Assembly (NCBI GenBank): GCA_022072445.1
Contig: JAJVHV010000016.1
Location: forward strand, 1-64,000
Origin: Phycisphaerae bacterium
GTDB lineage: Bacteria > Planctomycetota > Phycisphaerae > UBA1845 > Fen-1342
DNA: 64,000 nucleotides
Direction of reading: 5' to 3'
Shown here piece after piece: positions 45,970-55,065 of this stretch (positions are counted from its first letter, which is position 1; each line of letters opens with the position of its first letter). The notes under the pieces were generated by a model that was not told the origin of the DNA, made no database searches, and worked only from the letters and a program-made list of their open reading frames with translations. The translations under genes were made by a program, and so were the position numbers.

Positions 45970-46085
45970 AGTGAAAAGTGGCACGTGACGAGGGGAGCTA
46001 CTCCCACCGTTCACTTGCCCGTTGCCACTTGTGACTTGTGACCTGTCACTTGCCGCTCTTCACGCGTCGTACAAACGGCACGCGG

Positions 46086-46235
46086 AAAAAAGAAAGGGAC
46101 CCCGATCAGCGGCTGCCGGGCTCAAAGCGATCCGCCGACGGGGCCCCACGTAAAGCCGGCTGTTCGGAGGGGGCAACTCCGAGACAACCTGATGTCACGG
46201 CGTCGGCTACGCCAATCGCCGCAACTTTTCCTCGC
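46086..46235. ncRNA. Candidate structured RNA element, class and strand uncertain
   Basis: In this 640-bp gene-free gap several nested pairings occur. GGGACCCCG (46096-46104) pairs with CGGGGCCCC (46139-46147) apart from one mismatch, enclosing GCGG/CCGC. TCGGAG pairs with CTCCGA. AAGCCGGC can pair with GTCGGCT downstream (one G-U), enclosing that hairpin. Unpaired purine runs CAAAGC and GTAAAGCC look riboswitch-like. On the minus strand the first hairpin is followed by TTTCTTTTTT, so the element could instead be a minus-strand small RNA with an intrinsic terminator at 46086. I could not match it to a known class. Confidence 0.4.
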
Positions 46236-46317
46236 CGCCCGGCTCCCCAGCCAGCGGCTTTCGCTCACACCCATTCGCAACGTGCATGCCAGAGCGGTGC
46301 TTCGCGGGGCATATTCT

Positions 46318-46351
46318 TGTAACATTATTTGAAGTAACGATTTATGTTACA
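46318..46351. promoter_or_regulatory. Operator-like inverted repeat in an AT-rich region
   Basis: TGTAACAT (46318-46325) and ATGTTACA (46344-46351) form a perfect 8-bp inverted repeat, 18 bp apart, with an extra GTAAC between them. It lies in the AT-rich part of the gap upstream of the prenyltransferase gene. The binding protein is unknown. Confidence 0.45.
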
Positions 46352-46607
46352 TCACCGCACGATGTCCGACCCTCCCGAAATGAGTAATAGTTCCCAATGA
46401 GCGTTCGCAGATTGCAACAAAATACCCATTTGTGGAATATTACCCGGTTCCGGTGCGGTCTAATTTCGCCGCCCAGAACGATGGCGGATGCCGTCGAGCC
46501 TGCAATGGGTCTGGCCCGATGCTGACGCATGCCTGGCCCGCTGCCGACGCGGGTTTGACCGCGAATCGGATAGTTCCCACAATGCTCCGTCCCGACGGAG
46601 CGGTTCA

Positions 46608-47537
46608 TTGAGCGCATTTCTGCAATTGCTGCGGCCGAAGCAGTGGGTCAAGAACGTCTTTGTATTCGCGGGGCTGGTTTTCGGACGTCTGCTGCTCGAT
46701 TCCGGGGCCTTGCTCACATCGCTGCTCGGGTTTGCGTGTCTGTGCGCGCTGAGCAGCACGATTTACATCTTCAACGACATTCACGATCGCGAGGAGGACC
46801 GCCTGCATCCGCGGAAGTGCAAGCGGCCGCTGGCGGCGGGACGGATATCGGTGGCGGCGGCGGCGCTGTGCGGCGTGGGGCTGGGGCTGGCGGGTTTGGC
46901 GGCGAGTTGGATGCTGGACCGCGGGTTTTTCCTGGTTGCCGTCGCGTACGTGGTGCTTCAGACGCTCTACACGCTGCTGCTGAAGCACATTGTGTTGCTG
47001 GATGTGATCGCGATCGGGGCCGGATTCGTGCTGCGCGCGGTGGCGGGCGCGGTGCTGGTGCACGTCGAGATTTCGCACTGGCTGGTCGTGTGCACGTTTA
47101 CCCTGTGTTTGTTCATGGGCTTCAGCAAGCGGCGCTGCGAGCTGAGCGCGTTTCTCGGACAGGCGAATGGCGGTGACGCCGGCCGACATCGCCGAACGCT
47201 CACGTCCTATACCGTCGATCTCCTGAACCAGATGACGACGCTAACGGCGGGGATCGCGGTGGTGAGTTTCATGCTCTACGCGACGGATGAGCGGACGCTG
47301 AGCGTGTTCAAGACGCACTATCTGGTGTATACGCTGCCGCTGGTGGTTTATGCGGTCTTTCGCTTTGCGCTGCTGGTGGAGCATGGGCGGGTGGATGGTC
47401 CGGATGACGTGATGCTGCGCGATCCGCCGTTTCAGGCGGCGATGCTGCTGTGGACGTTATCAGTCGTGGTGCTGGTGTACTGGGGCGCGGATCTGGAGCG
47501 GACGGTGAATGCTTATCTGACGTCGGGGCGGGGCTGA
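46608..47537 (+). CDS. UbiA-family prenyltransferase, decaprenyl-phosphate phosphoribosyltransferase-like
   Basis: A 309-residue integral membrane protein with about eight to nine transmembrane segments. The UbiA Asp motif NDIHDREEDRLHPRKCKRPL and the N-terminal RPKQWVKNVFVFAGL match the group annotated as decaprenyl-phosphate phosphoribosyltransferases, which attach phosphoribose from PRPP to a polyprenyl phosphate. TSYTVDLLNQMTTL is the second conserved region. The start is taken at TTG 46608 because ACGGAG precedes it and homologues begin just before RPKQW; an in-frame ATG at 46488 would add 40 residues. The polyprenyl synthase 2 kb away could make its lipid, but co-regulation is not shown. 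Confidence 0.85.
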   Translation: MSAFLQLLRPKQWVKNVFVFAGLVFGRLLLDSGALLTSLLGFACLCALSSTIYIFNDIHDREEDRLHPRKCKRPLAAGRISVAAAALCGVGLGLAGLAASWMLDRGFFLVAVAYVVLQTLYTLLLKHIVLLDVIAIGAGFVLRAVAGAVLVHVEISHWLVVCTFTLCLFMGFSKRRCELSAFLGQANGGDAGRHRRTLTSYTVDLLNQMTTLTAGIAVVSFMLYATDERTLSVFKTHYLVYTLPLVVYAVFRFALLVEHGRVDGPDDVMLRDPPFQAAMLLWTLSVVVLVYWGADLERTVNAYLTSGRG

Positions 47538-47633
47538 GAGGTTCGAGCAGTTTTTGGGGTTGCAGCGCTGGACGTGCCGATTCGCAATTGGAACACTCTC
47601 CCAGGATGGGGCTCTGCGGAGCGGGAGAGACCG

Positions 47634-47825
47634 ATGAACTGGATGGGAAAACTCAGCAGGGCGGGTCGCGCGTTTTTTGCCGACGATTCCGGACCGACAG
47701 CGACGGAATACGCGGTGATGCTGGCGCTGATCGTGCTGGTGGCGGCGGCGGCGATCCAGGGGATCGGCACGCGGATCTGGGGCGTCTATGAAGGGGTCAA
47801 TCACGTGATGCCCGACGCCACGTAG
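47634..47825 (+). CDS. flp: Flp/Fap-type pilin
   Basis: A 63-residue type IVb pilin subunit. The class III signal ends in DDSG, and the mature chain starts PTATEYAVMLALIVLVAAAA with the Glu-Tyr pair typical of Flp pilins. A single hydrophobic helix forms the fibre core. The ATG at 47634 follows GCGGGAGAG. No tad genes (cpaA, tadA, tadB, rcpC) are in the window, so assembly must be encoded elsewhere. A 73-residue membrane protein follows 29 bp later. Confidence 0.9.
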   Translation: MNWMGKLSRAGRAFFADDSGPTATEYAVMLALIVLVAAAAIQGIGTRIWGVYEGVNHVMPDAT

Positions 47826-47854
47826 TCGGCGGGGGTCGCGCAACCGGGGCGGAC

Positions 47855-48076
47855 ATGTTCCGAGAGCCGTCGACGTTTTGGGTGTTCGCGATCTGCGGCG
47901 CCGCGCTGGCCGGCTGGTGGCTGGCGGTGCGTCCTGGGCCGCAGAATCGCGACCTGGCGACGCCGGTGGCGTTTCTCATCGTGTTGCTGGCGGTGCTGCT
48001 GTGTCTGCTGGCGATCAGCGACACGTCGGCGGATCAGCTTGCCAGCAGCATTTACGGGCTGCTGCGCAGTTCGTGA
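47855..48076 (+). CDS. Small two-helix membrane protein
   Basis: A 73-residue hypothetical protein with two hydrophobic segments (FWVFAICGAALAGWWLAV and LATPVAFLIVLLAVLLCLL). It lies 29 bp downstream of the Flp pilin and is probably co-transcribed, which suggests an envelope or pilus-related job. No family is recognised. Confidence 0.5.
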   Translation: MFREPSTFWVFAICGAALAGWWLAVRPGPQNRDLATPVAFLIVLLAVLLCLLAISDTSADQLASSIYGLLRSS

Positions 48077-48183
48077 CATGGGCTGAGTTGCGGGCGCGCA
48101 TCTGATTTGACGTTCTCGACGACGGCTTTACACTTCGCCGCGTGACGCTGAAGCTCGCGGCTGCATCCAAAGGGTGGACGGAC

Positions 48184-49017
48184 ATGCGTCAGACGGCTCT
48201 GCTGATGGGCTGCGCGCTGCTTTTTTCGAGCGGTTGCGCGGCGACGTTTTCGGAACGGGCCCGCAACGGGATTACGTTCTATTGTCCCGGCGCGGGGAAT
48301 ACCGATTTTGGCGACGTGGGGCTGCGCGAGGGACTGGAGCAGGCGGGCTATCGCGGCGAGGTGGCGGCGTTCATCTGGACGATCTCGTTCAACGTGGCGC
48401 TCGACCAGACACTGCGATTCAACGCTCATCTGCGGGCACACGAGCTGGCGCGACTGATCCGCGAGTACCGGCGGCAGAATCCCGACCAGATCTGCAACCT
48501 GGTGGGGCTGTCGGCGGGGACGGGGGTGGCGATCTGGGCGCTGGAGCAGTTGCCGGACGGCGTGCAGGTGGACAACGTCGTATTGCTGGGATCGAGCCTG
48601 TCGCATGACTATGACGTCTCGCGTGCGGCGGCGCACGTGGCGGGGAAGATTTACGTGTATTACTCGCCGCACGACGCGATTCTGGCGGGGCCGATGAAGG
48701 TTTTCGGGACGATCGACGGGAAGTTCGGCGTGGACGGTGCGGGTTCGGTCGGGCTGCACTCGCCGCGAGCGGCGAGCAAGATCGTCAACAATCCGTGGCG
48801 TCCGAACTATCAGTCGCTGGGTTATTACGGCGGGCACGTGGACGGGACGAGTCCGCGGTTTGTGCGGGCGGTGCTGGCGAAGCATCTGCTGCAGCCGGCA
48901 TCAGGGCGGATGCCAGCCGAGTCCATTGCTGGGGGGACAGCTCCCCTGGCCGCGCGTCGGGATCGACCTGCGCCGTCGCTAGCGACGGCAACGACGCCGG
49001 CCCCGGCCAGCGAGTGA
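48184..49017 (+). CDS. Alpha/beta-hydrolase-fold lipoprotein
   Basis: A 277-residue exported lipoprotein (MRQTALLMGCALLFSSGCAA; lipobox FSSGC). The fold is indicated by YCPGAGN, the nucleophile elbow NLVGLSAGTGVAIWAL (Ser in G-x-S-x-G) and a later acidic/His region (YYSPHDAILAGPMKV, GGHVDGTSPRFV). The substrate is unknown. The start at 48184 follows AAAGGGTGG. The last ~78 residues are encoded by DNA that also encodes the C terminus of rsmA on the other strand, and the final ~30 residues are low complexity (APLAARRDRPAPSLATATTP). Confidence 0.72.
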   Translation: MRQTALLMGCALLFSSGCAATFSERARNGITFYCPGAGNTDFGDVGLREGLEQAGYRGEVAAFIWTISFNVALDQTLRFNAHLRAHELARLIREYRRQNPDQICNLVGLSAGTGVAIWALEQLPDGVQVDNVVLLGSSLSHDYDVSRAAAHVAGKIYVYYSPHDAILAGPMKVFGTIDGKFGVDGAGSVGLHSPRAASKIVNNPWRPNYQSLGYYGGHVDGTSPRFVRAVLAKHLLQPASGRMPAESIAGGTAPLAARRDRPAPSLATATTPAPASE

Positions 49018-49750
49018 GTATCCGTCGCAACATCTGGCGACGGTGCTGGAAGGAACTACGGACGATGCGGGCGAAGGCGGGGATGTCGGGGACGGCGTGG
49101 CGGGCCGGCGGCAGCGGGGTGATGAGCAGCATGGTCGAATCGACTTTGGGGCGCGGCCAGAAGGCGGCGGGCGGGAGTCTGGCGATCGTGCGGACGGCGG
49201 CGAGCGTCTGGACGATGACGGAGGCGGGGCCGTATTCGGCGTCGCCGGCCTGAGCGACGAAGCGCTGGGCGACTTCGCGCTGGATGGTGCATGCCAGCAG
49301 CGTGAATTCGGGGTGATCGCAGAGCAGATCGAGCAGCAGGGGCGTCGCGATCTGATACGGCAGGTTGGCGACGAGCTTGCGCGGGATTCCGGCGGGCGCG
49401 GCGACGGCGGCGACCGCGTCGGGATTGACGCGGTGTTTTCCGGCCAGGGCGTCGGCGGCGATGAGCGTGAAGCGCGGCTCGGCGGCGAAGCGGCTTTCGA
49501 GAAGTGACTGAAGGCCGCGGTCGATTTCGACGGCGACGACGCGGGCGGCGCGGTCCAGCAGCAGCTCGGTGAGCGAGCCGGTGCCGGGGCCGACTTCGAG
49601 GATCACATCACGCGGCGCGACCTCGGCGGCATCGACGAGTTTGCGCATCAGATTCAGATCGATCAGGAAATTCTGGCCGAAGCGGTGGCGCGGGGTGAGG
49701 CCGGCGCTGGCGAGCAGGGTGCGGATTTCGGAGAGCGTCTGACCGGGCAT
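48785..49750 (-). CDS. rsmA: 16S rRNA dimethyladenosine transferase RsmA/KsgA
   Basis: A 321-residue enzyme dimethylating two adjacent adenosines near the 3' end of 16S rRNA. The signature N terminus is HRFGQNFLID. Motif I is ILEVGPGTGSLTELLL, motif IV is LVANLPYQIATPLL, and the C-terminal domain has FWPRPKVDSTML, RSSFQHRRQMLRR and RPGELSPQQWTRLA. The domain ends near residue 280; the last ~40 residues are an Ala/Pro/Ser/Arg-rich tail. It starts 9 bp after the uvrB stop, so the two form an operon. Its 3' end overlaps the convergent hydrolase gene by 233 bp. Confidence 0.95.
   Translation of the reverse strand: MPGQTLSEIRTLLASAGLTPRHRFGQNFLIDLNLMRKLVDAAEVAPRDVILEVGPGTGSLTELLLDRAARVVAVEIDRGLQSLLESRFAAEPRFTLIAADALAGKHRVNPDAVAAVAAPAGIPRKLVANLPYQIATPLLLDLLCDHPEFTLLACTIQREVAQRFVAQAGDAEYGPASVIVQTLAAVRTIARLPPAAFWPRPKVDSTMLLITPLPPARHAVPDIPAFARIVRSSFQHRRQMLRRILTRWPGPASLPSLATAQVDPDARPGELSPQQWTRLASALMPAAADASPAPPAQTADSSRPRARRNNPATDSSDATDC
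48972..48989. repeat. Perfect 18-bp palindrome inside the overlapping gene ends
   Basis: GCCGTCGCT followed by AGCGACGGC lies within the shared 3' region of the hydrolase and rsmA genes. A stem here could slow or end transcription from both sides. Confidence 0.45.
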
Positions 49751-49759
49751 GCGTGTGCG

Positions 49760-51835
49760 TCAGCGCGGCTTGCGGTCGCGGGTGGGCGCCGTGCGCCGGG
49801 CCGGGCCGGCAGCGCCGCCGCGGGCGAGCTTGACGGCGGGTCGAGCGTCGGCGGCGGCGACGGACTGGTCCGATGACTTGCGCAGTTCGGCGATCTGGTC
49901 GCGGAGGGCGGCGGCGCGTTCGAAGTCGAGCTCGTCGGCGGCGCTGAGCATTTCGGTTTCCAACTCGCGGACGAGCTCGGCGCGGTCGTAGTCGCCCTCC
50001 TCGGCGTGGACGGCGTCGCGGACGTGGCGGCTGGCGGCGACTTCCTGCTCGAGGCCGGAGCGGATCGCCTTGCGGATGGTCTCGGGCGTGATGCCGTGTT
50101 CGGCGTTGTAGCGGAGCTGGAGCTCGCGGCGGCGGGCGGTCTCGTCGATGGCGCGCTGCATGCTCTGGGTGACGCGATCGGCGTAGAGATAGACCGTCGC
50201 GTTCACGTTGCGGGCGGTGCGGCCGATGGTCTGAATGAGCGATGTTTCGTTGCGCAGGAATCCTTCCTTGTCGGCGTCGAGGATGGCGACGAGCGAGACT
50301 TCGGGCAGGTCGAGACCTTCGCGCAGCAGATTGACGCCGACGAGCACGTCGAACTTGCCGATGCGTAATTCGCGCAGAATCTCGATGCGTTCGAGGGTGT
50401 CGATCTCGCTGTGCAGGTAGTTGCCGCGGAGGCCGGCCTGTTGAATGTAGCTGGCGAGGTCTTCGGCGAGGCGCTTGGTGAGCGTGGTCACCAGCGTGCG
50501 CTCGCCGCGCTGCGCGCGGAGGTTGATGGCCTGGAGCAGATCGGGGACCTGGCCGCGGGCGGGGCGGACCTCGACGACGGGATCGACCAGGCCGGTGGGT
50601 CGGATGATCTGCTCGACGACCTCGCCGCCGCACTTTTCAAGCTCGTATTTTCCGGGCGTGGCGGAGACGAAGAGGACCTGCTTCCACATGTTCTCGAACT
50701 CCCCGAAACGCATGGGGCGGTTGTCGAGGCAGCTTGGGAGGCGGAAGCCGTGCTCGACGAGGGCTTCCTTGCGCGAGCGGTCGCCGCCGAACATGCCGTG
50801 AATCTGCGGGATGGTGACGTGGCTTTCGTCGATGACGAGGAGGAAGTCGTCGGGGAAGTAGTCGACCAGGGTGTAGGGTTTGGCGCCGGGGGCGGTGCCG
50901 TTGAGGTGACGGGAGTAGTTTTCGATTCCGCTGCAATAGCCGACTTCGAGCATCATCTCGACGTCGTACTTAGTGCGGGCGGAGAGGCGTTGGGCTTCGA
51001 GCAGTTTTCCCTGGTGGCGGAGCTGAAGGAGGCGCTGGTCGAGCTCTTCGCGGATGGCGGCGACGGCGCCGTGCAGGTTCTCCTCGGGCATGACGTGGTG
51101 GACCGCCGGGTAGATAAAGAGGCTCTCGCGGCGCTGGAGGACGGCGCCGGTGAGCGGGTTGATGTAGCTGAGGCGTTCGACGGTATCGCCGAACATCTCG
51201 ATGCGGATGGCGAATTCCTCGTGGGCGGGGTGGAGCTCGACGACGTCGCCGCGGACGCGAAACTGGCCGCGTGTGAAGGCGATGTCGTTGCGTTCGTACT
51301 GGAGTTTGACGAGTTTCTTGAGCAGCTCGTCGCGTTCGAGCTGCTGAGCGACCTGGACGCCGATGACGCTGGCCTTGTATTCGTCGGGCGAGCCGAGGCC
51401 GAAGATGCAGGAGACGCTGGCGACGACGACGACGTCGCGGCGGCTGACGACGGAGCTGGTGGCGCTGAGGCGGAGGCGGTCGAGGTCGTCGTTGCGGCTG
51501 GCGTCCTTTTCGATGTAGATGTCGCGGGCGGGGATGTAGGCTTCGGGCTGGTAATAGTCGTAATAGCTGACAAAGTACTCGACGGCGTTGTGCGGGAGCA
51601 GCTCGCGGAATTCCTCGTAGAGCTGGGCTGCGAGCGTCTTGTTGTGGCTGATGACGAGCGTGGGGCGGCCGAGTCTGGCGATGACGTGCGCCATGGTGAA
51701 GGTCTTGCCGGAGCCGGTGACGCCGAGCAGGGTCTGGAAGCGGCGTTGCTCCTGGAAGCCGCGCAGGAGGCTGTTGATGGCGGCGGGCTGGTCGCCGGCG
51801 GGCTGGTAGGAGCTGACGATCTGGAAGTCGGTCAT
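49760..51835 (-). CDS. uvrB: Excinuclease ABC subunit B
   Basis: A 691-residue UvrB, the damage-verifying helicase-like subunit of nucleotide excision repair. Walker A is [14 protein letters not shown]. The beta-hairpin region is [20 protein letters not shown], which inserts between DNA strands. Further helicase motifs are [11 protein letters not shown] and QTIGRTARN. The C-terminal UVR motif ([20 protein letters not shown]) binds UvrC. A short Arg/Ala-rich tail follows. It is first in the uvrB-rsmA operon. Confidence 0.97.
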   Translation of the reverse strand: MTDFQIVSSYQPAGDQPAAINSLLRGFQEQRRFQTLLGVTGSGKTFTMAHVIARLGRPTLVISHNKTLAAQLYEEFRELLPHNAVEYFVSYYDYYQPEAYIPARDIYIEKDASRNDDLDRLRLSATSSVVSRRDVVVVASVSCIFGLGSPDEYKASVIGVQVAQQLERDELLKKLVKLQYERNDIAFTRGQFRVRGDVVELHPAHEEFAIRIEMFGDTVERLSYINPLTGAVLQRRESLFIYPAVHHVMPEENLHGAVAAIREELDQRLLQLRHQGKLLEAQRLSARTKYDVEMMLEVGYCSGIENYSRHLNGTAPGAKPYTLVDYFPDDFLLVIDESHVTIPQIHGMFGGDRSRKEALVEHGFRLPSCLDNRPMRFGEFENMWKQVLFVSATPGKYELEKCGGEVVEQIIRPTGLVDPVVEVRPARGQVPDLLQAINLRAQRGERTLVTTLTKRLAEDLASYIQQAGLRGNYLHSEIDTLERIEILRELRIGKFDVLVGVNLLREGLDLPEVSLVAILDADKEGFLRNETSLIQTIGRTARNVNATVYLYADRVTQSMQRAIDETARRRELQLRYNAEHGITPETIRKAIRSGLEQEVAASRHVRDAVHAEEGDYDRAELVRELETEMLSAADELDFERAAALRDQIAELRKSSDQSVAAADARPAVKLARGGAAGPARRTAPTRDRKPR

Positions 51836-51855
51836 GGCTGTTGGGGATTATAGGA

Positions 51856-51894
51856 GGGTTCGGGGTTCCGGGTTCGGGGCTCAGGGTTCAGGGG
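51856..51894. repeat. GGGTTCN heptamer tandem repeat
   Basis: GGGTTCG, GGGTTCC, GGGTTCG, GGGCTCA and GGGTTCA occur in series just upstream of uvrB. It is the same 7-nt unit as at 17198-17227. Confidence 0.6.
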
Positions 51895-52026
51895 ACGCGG
51901 GTTTGGAGTGGGACTCCGGCCGCGCGTGCGACGGGGGCCGTTTCTCGTTCGGACGCCACACGGACGAGGAAACAACGTGGCGTCCGGCGCGCGGCATGGC
52001 CGATCGACGCCGCTACGGGGTTCGAA

Positions 52027-52500
52027 TCAGGGCGTTCGGGTACGGGTGACGCGTTCCAGCGCGGCGAGGGTTTCGGGGCTGACGTGGTGTTCGATGCCCT
52101 CGGCGTCGGCCTGTGCGGCCGCGTCGCTGACGCCGATGGACAGCAGGAAATTCACGACGATCTGATGGCGGCGGCGCGAGGCGTCGGCGAGGCGTTTGCC
52201 GGCGTCGGTCAGGAAGATGGAGCGGTAGGGCCGGGTGGTGACCAGTCCGTCGCGCTGCAGGCGTTCGATGGTCTTGATGACGGTCACGTGCGTCACGCCG
52301 ATGTGCCGGGCGATGTCGACGGCGCGGGCCTCGCCGGTGCGTTCGATCAGTTCGGCGACGACTTCGACGTAGTCTTCGGCGAGTTCGCGGGCGTGGGCGT
52401 CGCGCGTGCGGCGGTGGCGATCGGCCTGGCGTCCGGCGTCCGGGGCGGCGGATCGGCGGCGGGCGTCGGTTGACGACGCGCGGTTGGTGGGTCGTGGCAT
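52027..52500 (-). CDS. DtxR/MntR-family metal-dependent regulator
   Basis: A 157-residue transcription regulator. After an Arg-rich N-terminal tail comes the winged HTH (AVDIARHIGVTHVTVIKTIE, RLQRDGLV, RSIFLTDAGK). The metal-sensing dimerisation domain holds RRRHQIVVNFLLSIG and DAEGIEHHVSPETL, whose Asp/Glu/His pattern resembles MntR. It would repress manganese or iron transport genes when metal is bound. No transporter is adjacent. The preferred start is ATG 52500; a second in-frame ATG lies 8 codons upstream. Confidence 0.85.
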   Translation of the reverse strand: MPRPTNRASSTDARRRSAAPDAGRQADRHRRTRDAHARELAEDYVEVVAELIERTGEARAVDIARHIGVTHVTVIKTIERLQRDGLVTTRPYRSIFLTDAGKRLADASRRRHQIVVNFLLSIGVSDAAAQADAEGIEHHVSPETLAALERVTRTRTP

Positions 52501-52635
52501 CGGGCGTCTCTGCGGTCGTCGCACGGCCGGCGGGCGACTCGAGTTACAGCGTTGTGTGGGAGTCCGGGAGTCTGCCCGCGTGGGCCGGAGATCCGCACAT
52601 CCGCGAATAAATGTAGGCGTGGGTACGAGAGCTGG

Positions 52636-55065
52636 TCAAGGCGACACTGTGTTACCGGGGGCGGGCTGGCGGGTGGGCGGCAGGAGGGAGCGGCGCTGCT
52701 GCGCAAGGGACTCGCGCAGCCAGGCGAGCAACCGGCGGACGAAACCGTCGTAGGTGAATCGTTCCATGACGGCCTGGCGCATTTCGGCGGCCAGCGCGCG
52801 GCGCTCGTCGTCGCGTTGCACGAAGTGCGCGATGCGTTCGGCGAGCTGTTCGGAGCCGCGAAAGACGACCTGCTCGTAGCGCGGCCAGATGTGGGCGGCC
52901 TGCACGGTCCAGCGCAGCTCGCATTGCAGCCGCAGGTAGAGCAGCGAGCGCTGGTCGATCTCGAAACCGCGCCGCGGGTCGCGGCCGATGCGTGTCAGAT
53001 AGTCGCTGAAGCGGGCGGCGTCGGCGGTCGGCAGGTCGTCGGGCAGGATGACGACGGGGCCGCCGGCGGCTTTCTGACGAGCGGCGGCGTAGACCGCGTC
53101 CCAGACCAGCGCCAGGCGGTCGGAGGGCTTATCGGCGATGAGGAAAAACGCGCCGGCGCAGAGGCCGTCGAGCACGCGGCGATGCAGGGCGTAGTTGCAG
53201 CCGGCGTGCAGGTTGATGCGTGCGGCGCGGTAGGCACGGCCCAGCGCCGGCCCGTGCTGGATGGGGCCGCGTGCGAAGCGTGCCAGCGCCGGGCGGCCGT
53301 CCCAGCCGTTTCCGTACAGGAAAAAGCTTCCGCCGGTGGCGTCGGCCCAGCGTGCGGCGCCCAGGATGGCGTCTTCGCGGAGGGTCTGATCGGCGATGCG
53401 GCCGAGGACGCGCTGCATGTCGGCGCGGAGGTCGGCGTTGCTGGCGGGCGCGCCGCAGGCGGCTTCGGCCTGAGTGAGCAGGTGCTCCTCGTCGTATTCG
53501 CCGCCGAAGTCGGGCGAGGCCAGCGCGGCGCGGAGCGTTTCGTAGGCGGCGTCGAAGACGCGGCGGTCGGCGGGGCTGAGCGCGGCGCGGTGGTGCTCGT
53601 GCCGCGCGGCGGGGGAGTCGAACTCGGGCGCGTGGGTGACGAACATCACGTCGCAGCGGTACGGCTCGAGGTCGGAGGGCGTCTCGCGCTCGTCGAGAAG
53701 CTGGCGCGGGTCGGTGGGTGTGTCGCAGGGGTAGAAGCGGTCGGACGGGTAGCCGAATTGCGTCAGGAGCGTGAGGTGTCCGTAGCCGCAGACGTATTCG
53801 AGCGGTCCGACGCCGGCACCCGCATCGCGCGAGAAGAGGTGCGGCAGATGGTCCTGTATCCAGCAGAGGCTCGGCACGCTGGGGGGGATGGCCTCGGCGA
53901 ACTCGCGCCGGAGATGGTCGATCGTGATGATCAGGTCGGGACGGAAGCGATCGATCCGCCGCAGAAGGCTGATGGGCGAGAAGTGGGCGTGGTCGTCGGC
54001 TTCGATGAAGAGATCGGTGGTAGCGCCGGCGGTGGCGAGAGCGGCGAGCAGGTCGCGCATGGTGTACTGGAGGACGGTGGTGAAGCGGCTGGTGATGCCC
54101 AGGATGCGCAGCGGCGGCTCGCTGTCGCCGGCCCGCGCGAAGCGGCGTGCCCAGGCGCGCTCATCCACGCCGGCGTAGCGCTGTATGGCGGCGGCGGCCA
54201 GGCCGCGCAGCGTGGCGGAGCGCGACTCGCGGGCGGCGTTGGCGGCCTGTTCGATGGCGCGCTCGTCGGCGCCGTCGGGCCAGCGCGGTCCGCCGCTGAT
54301 CACCACGGGCAGGCGGCGCTCGACGTCTTCGAGTGTCGCGCGGAACACGCGCATCGCTTCGGCGCCGGCGGCGATCGTCAGGCGCGGCTGTTCGAACAGC
54401 GCGCTCCATTCGTGCAGATGGAGCACCACGGCCCAGGCGAGCAGCGACGGTTCGACGATGCAGACCGGCGCGCTATACGTCAGAAACGTCGACGCTGACG
54501 CGCTCAGAATGTCATGCGCCGCGTTGCCAAGTCCGAGTCCCGCCACCACGATCGGCGCCACGAACTGACCGCGCCATTGCGTCCGCAGCGCCGCGGCATC
54601 GGTGCTCTGCCGGTGCGGAAACAGTGCGGGCAGCCACCCTTCGGGGCCGAGCACCTGGTAGTTTCCGTCTCGGCAGCGGAACAACTGAAGCTGGCGGGCG
54701 TGCCGCCGCCAAGCGTCGCTGACGGTTTCGCCCAGCCCGGTTCGCCGCTCGAACGCCGGCAGGTTGGCGTTGAACTGCCCGGCGACGCTGCTCCACGCGA
54801 CGCGCGCGTCGGGAGTGGCGAGAGCGGTACGGAGCTCTTCGGTCACCGCCGTGCCGGGAGCGGCCTGGTCCCAGACTTGCCGGGCGGCGCTGGACAGCCC
54901 CAGCAGCGCCAAGACCTGCGCCGCGGCGCCGCGCATCGCGGCATCCTCGGGCACCGCCGCCAGGTACGATTCGACGCCCGCGAGAAACCCATAGAGATCG
55001 CGGGAGTCGAGCTTTCGCTGGAGCTCCACTCGCCGCACTGGCGCCGACGGTAATTGCGATATCAT
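52636..55065 (-). CDS. Large CgeB-like glycosyltransferase with MAF/DUF115-like N-terminal region
   Basis: An 809-residue protein. Residues ~160-250 contain GLGLGNAAHDILSASAS, VCIVEPSLLAWAVVLHLHEW and RLTIAAGA, resembling the Rossmann-like part of MAF (motility accessory factor) proteins. Residues ~335-400 begin a second glycosyltransferase-like half (ILGITSRFTTVLQYTMRDLL). The C-terminal ~200 residues are CgeB/Glyco_trans_1_2-like, with INLHAGCNYALHRRVLDGLC and AGAFFLIAD. It is probably a cytoplasmic glycosyltransferase acting on an envelope or surface protein glycan; donor and acceptor are unknown. It is downstream of a methyltransferase on the same strand. Confidence 0.75.
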   Translation of the reverse strand: MISQLPSAPVRRVELQRKLDSRDLYGFLAGVESYLAAVPEDAAMRGAAAQVLALLGLSSAARQVWDQAAPGTAVTEELRTALATPDARVAWSSVAGQFNANLPAFERRTGLGETVSDAWRRHARQLQLFRCRDGNYQVLGPEGWLPALFPHRQSTDAAALRTQWRGQFVAPIVVAGLGLGNAAHDILSASASTFLTYSAPVCIVEPSLLAWAVVLHLHEWSALFEQPRLTIAAGAEAMRVFRATLEDVERRLPVVISGGPRWPDGADERAIEQAANAARESRSATLRGLAAAAIQRYAGVDERAWARRFARAGDSEPPLRILGITSRFTTVLQYTMRDLLAALATAGATTDLFIEADDHAHFSPISLLRRIDRFRPDLIITIDHLRREFAEAIPPSVPSLCWIQDHLPHLFSRDAGAGVGPLEYVCGYGHLTLLTQFGYPSDRFYPCDTPTDPRQLLDERETPSDLEPYRCDVMFVTHAPEFDSPAARHEHHRAALSPADRRVFDAAYETLRAALASPDFGGEYDEEHLLTQAEAACGAPASNADLRADMQRVLGRIADQTLREDAILGAARWADATGGSFFLYGNGWDGRPALARFARGPIQHGPALGRAYRAARINLHAGCNYALHRRVLDGLCAGAFFLIADKPSDRLALVWDAVYAAARQKAAGGPVVILPDDLPTADAARFSDYLTRIGRDPRRGFEIDQRSLLYLRLQCELRWTVQAAHIWPRYEQVVFRGSEQLAERIAHFVQRDDERRALAAEMRQAVMERFTYDGFVRRLLAWLRESLAQQRRSLLPPTRQPAPGNTVSP

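Noticed and set aside
46086-46235. Cyclic-di-GMP-I riboswitch
   Set aside because: CAAAGC and GTAAAGCC look similar to parts of that class, but the helix that should separate them does not form in the required topology; kept only as an unclassified element.
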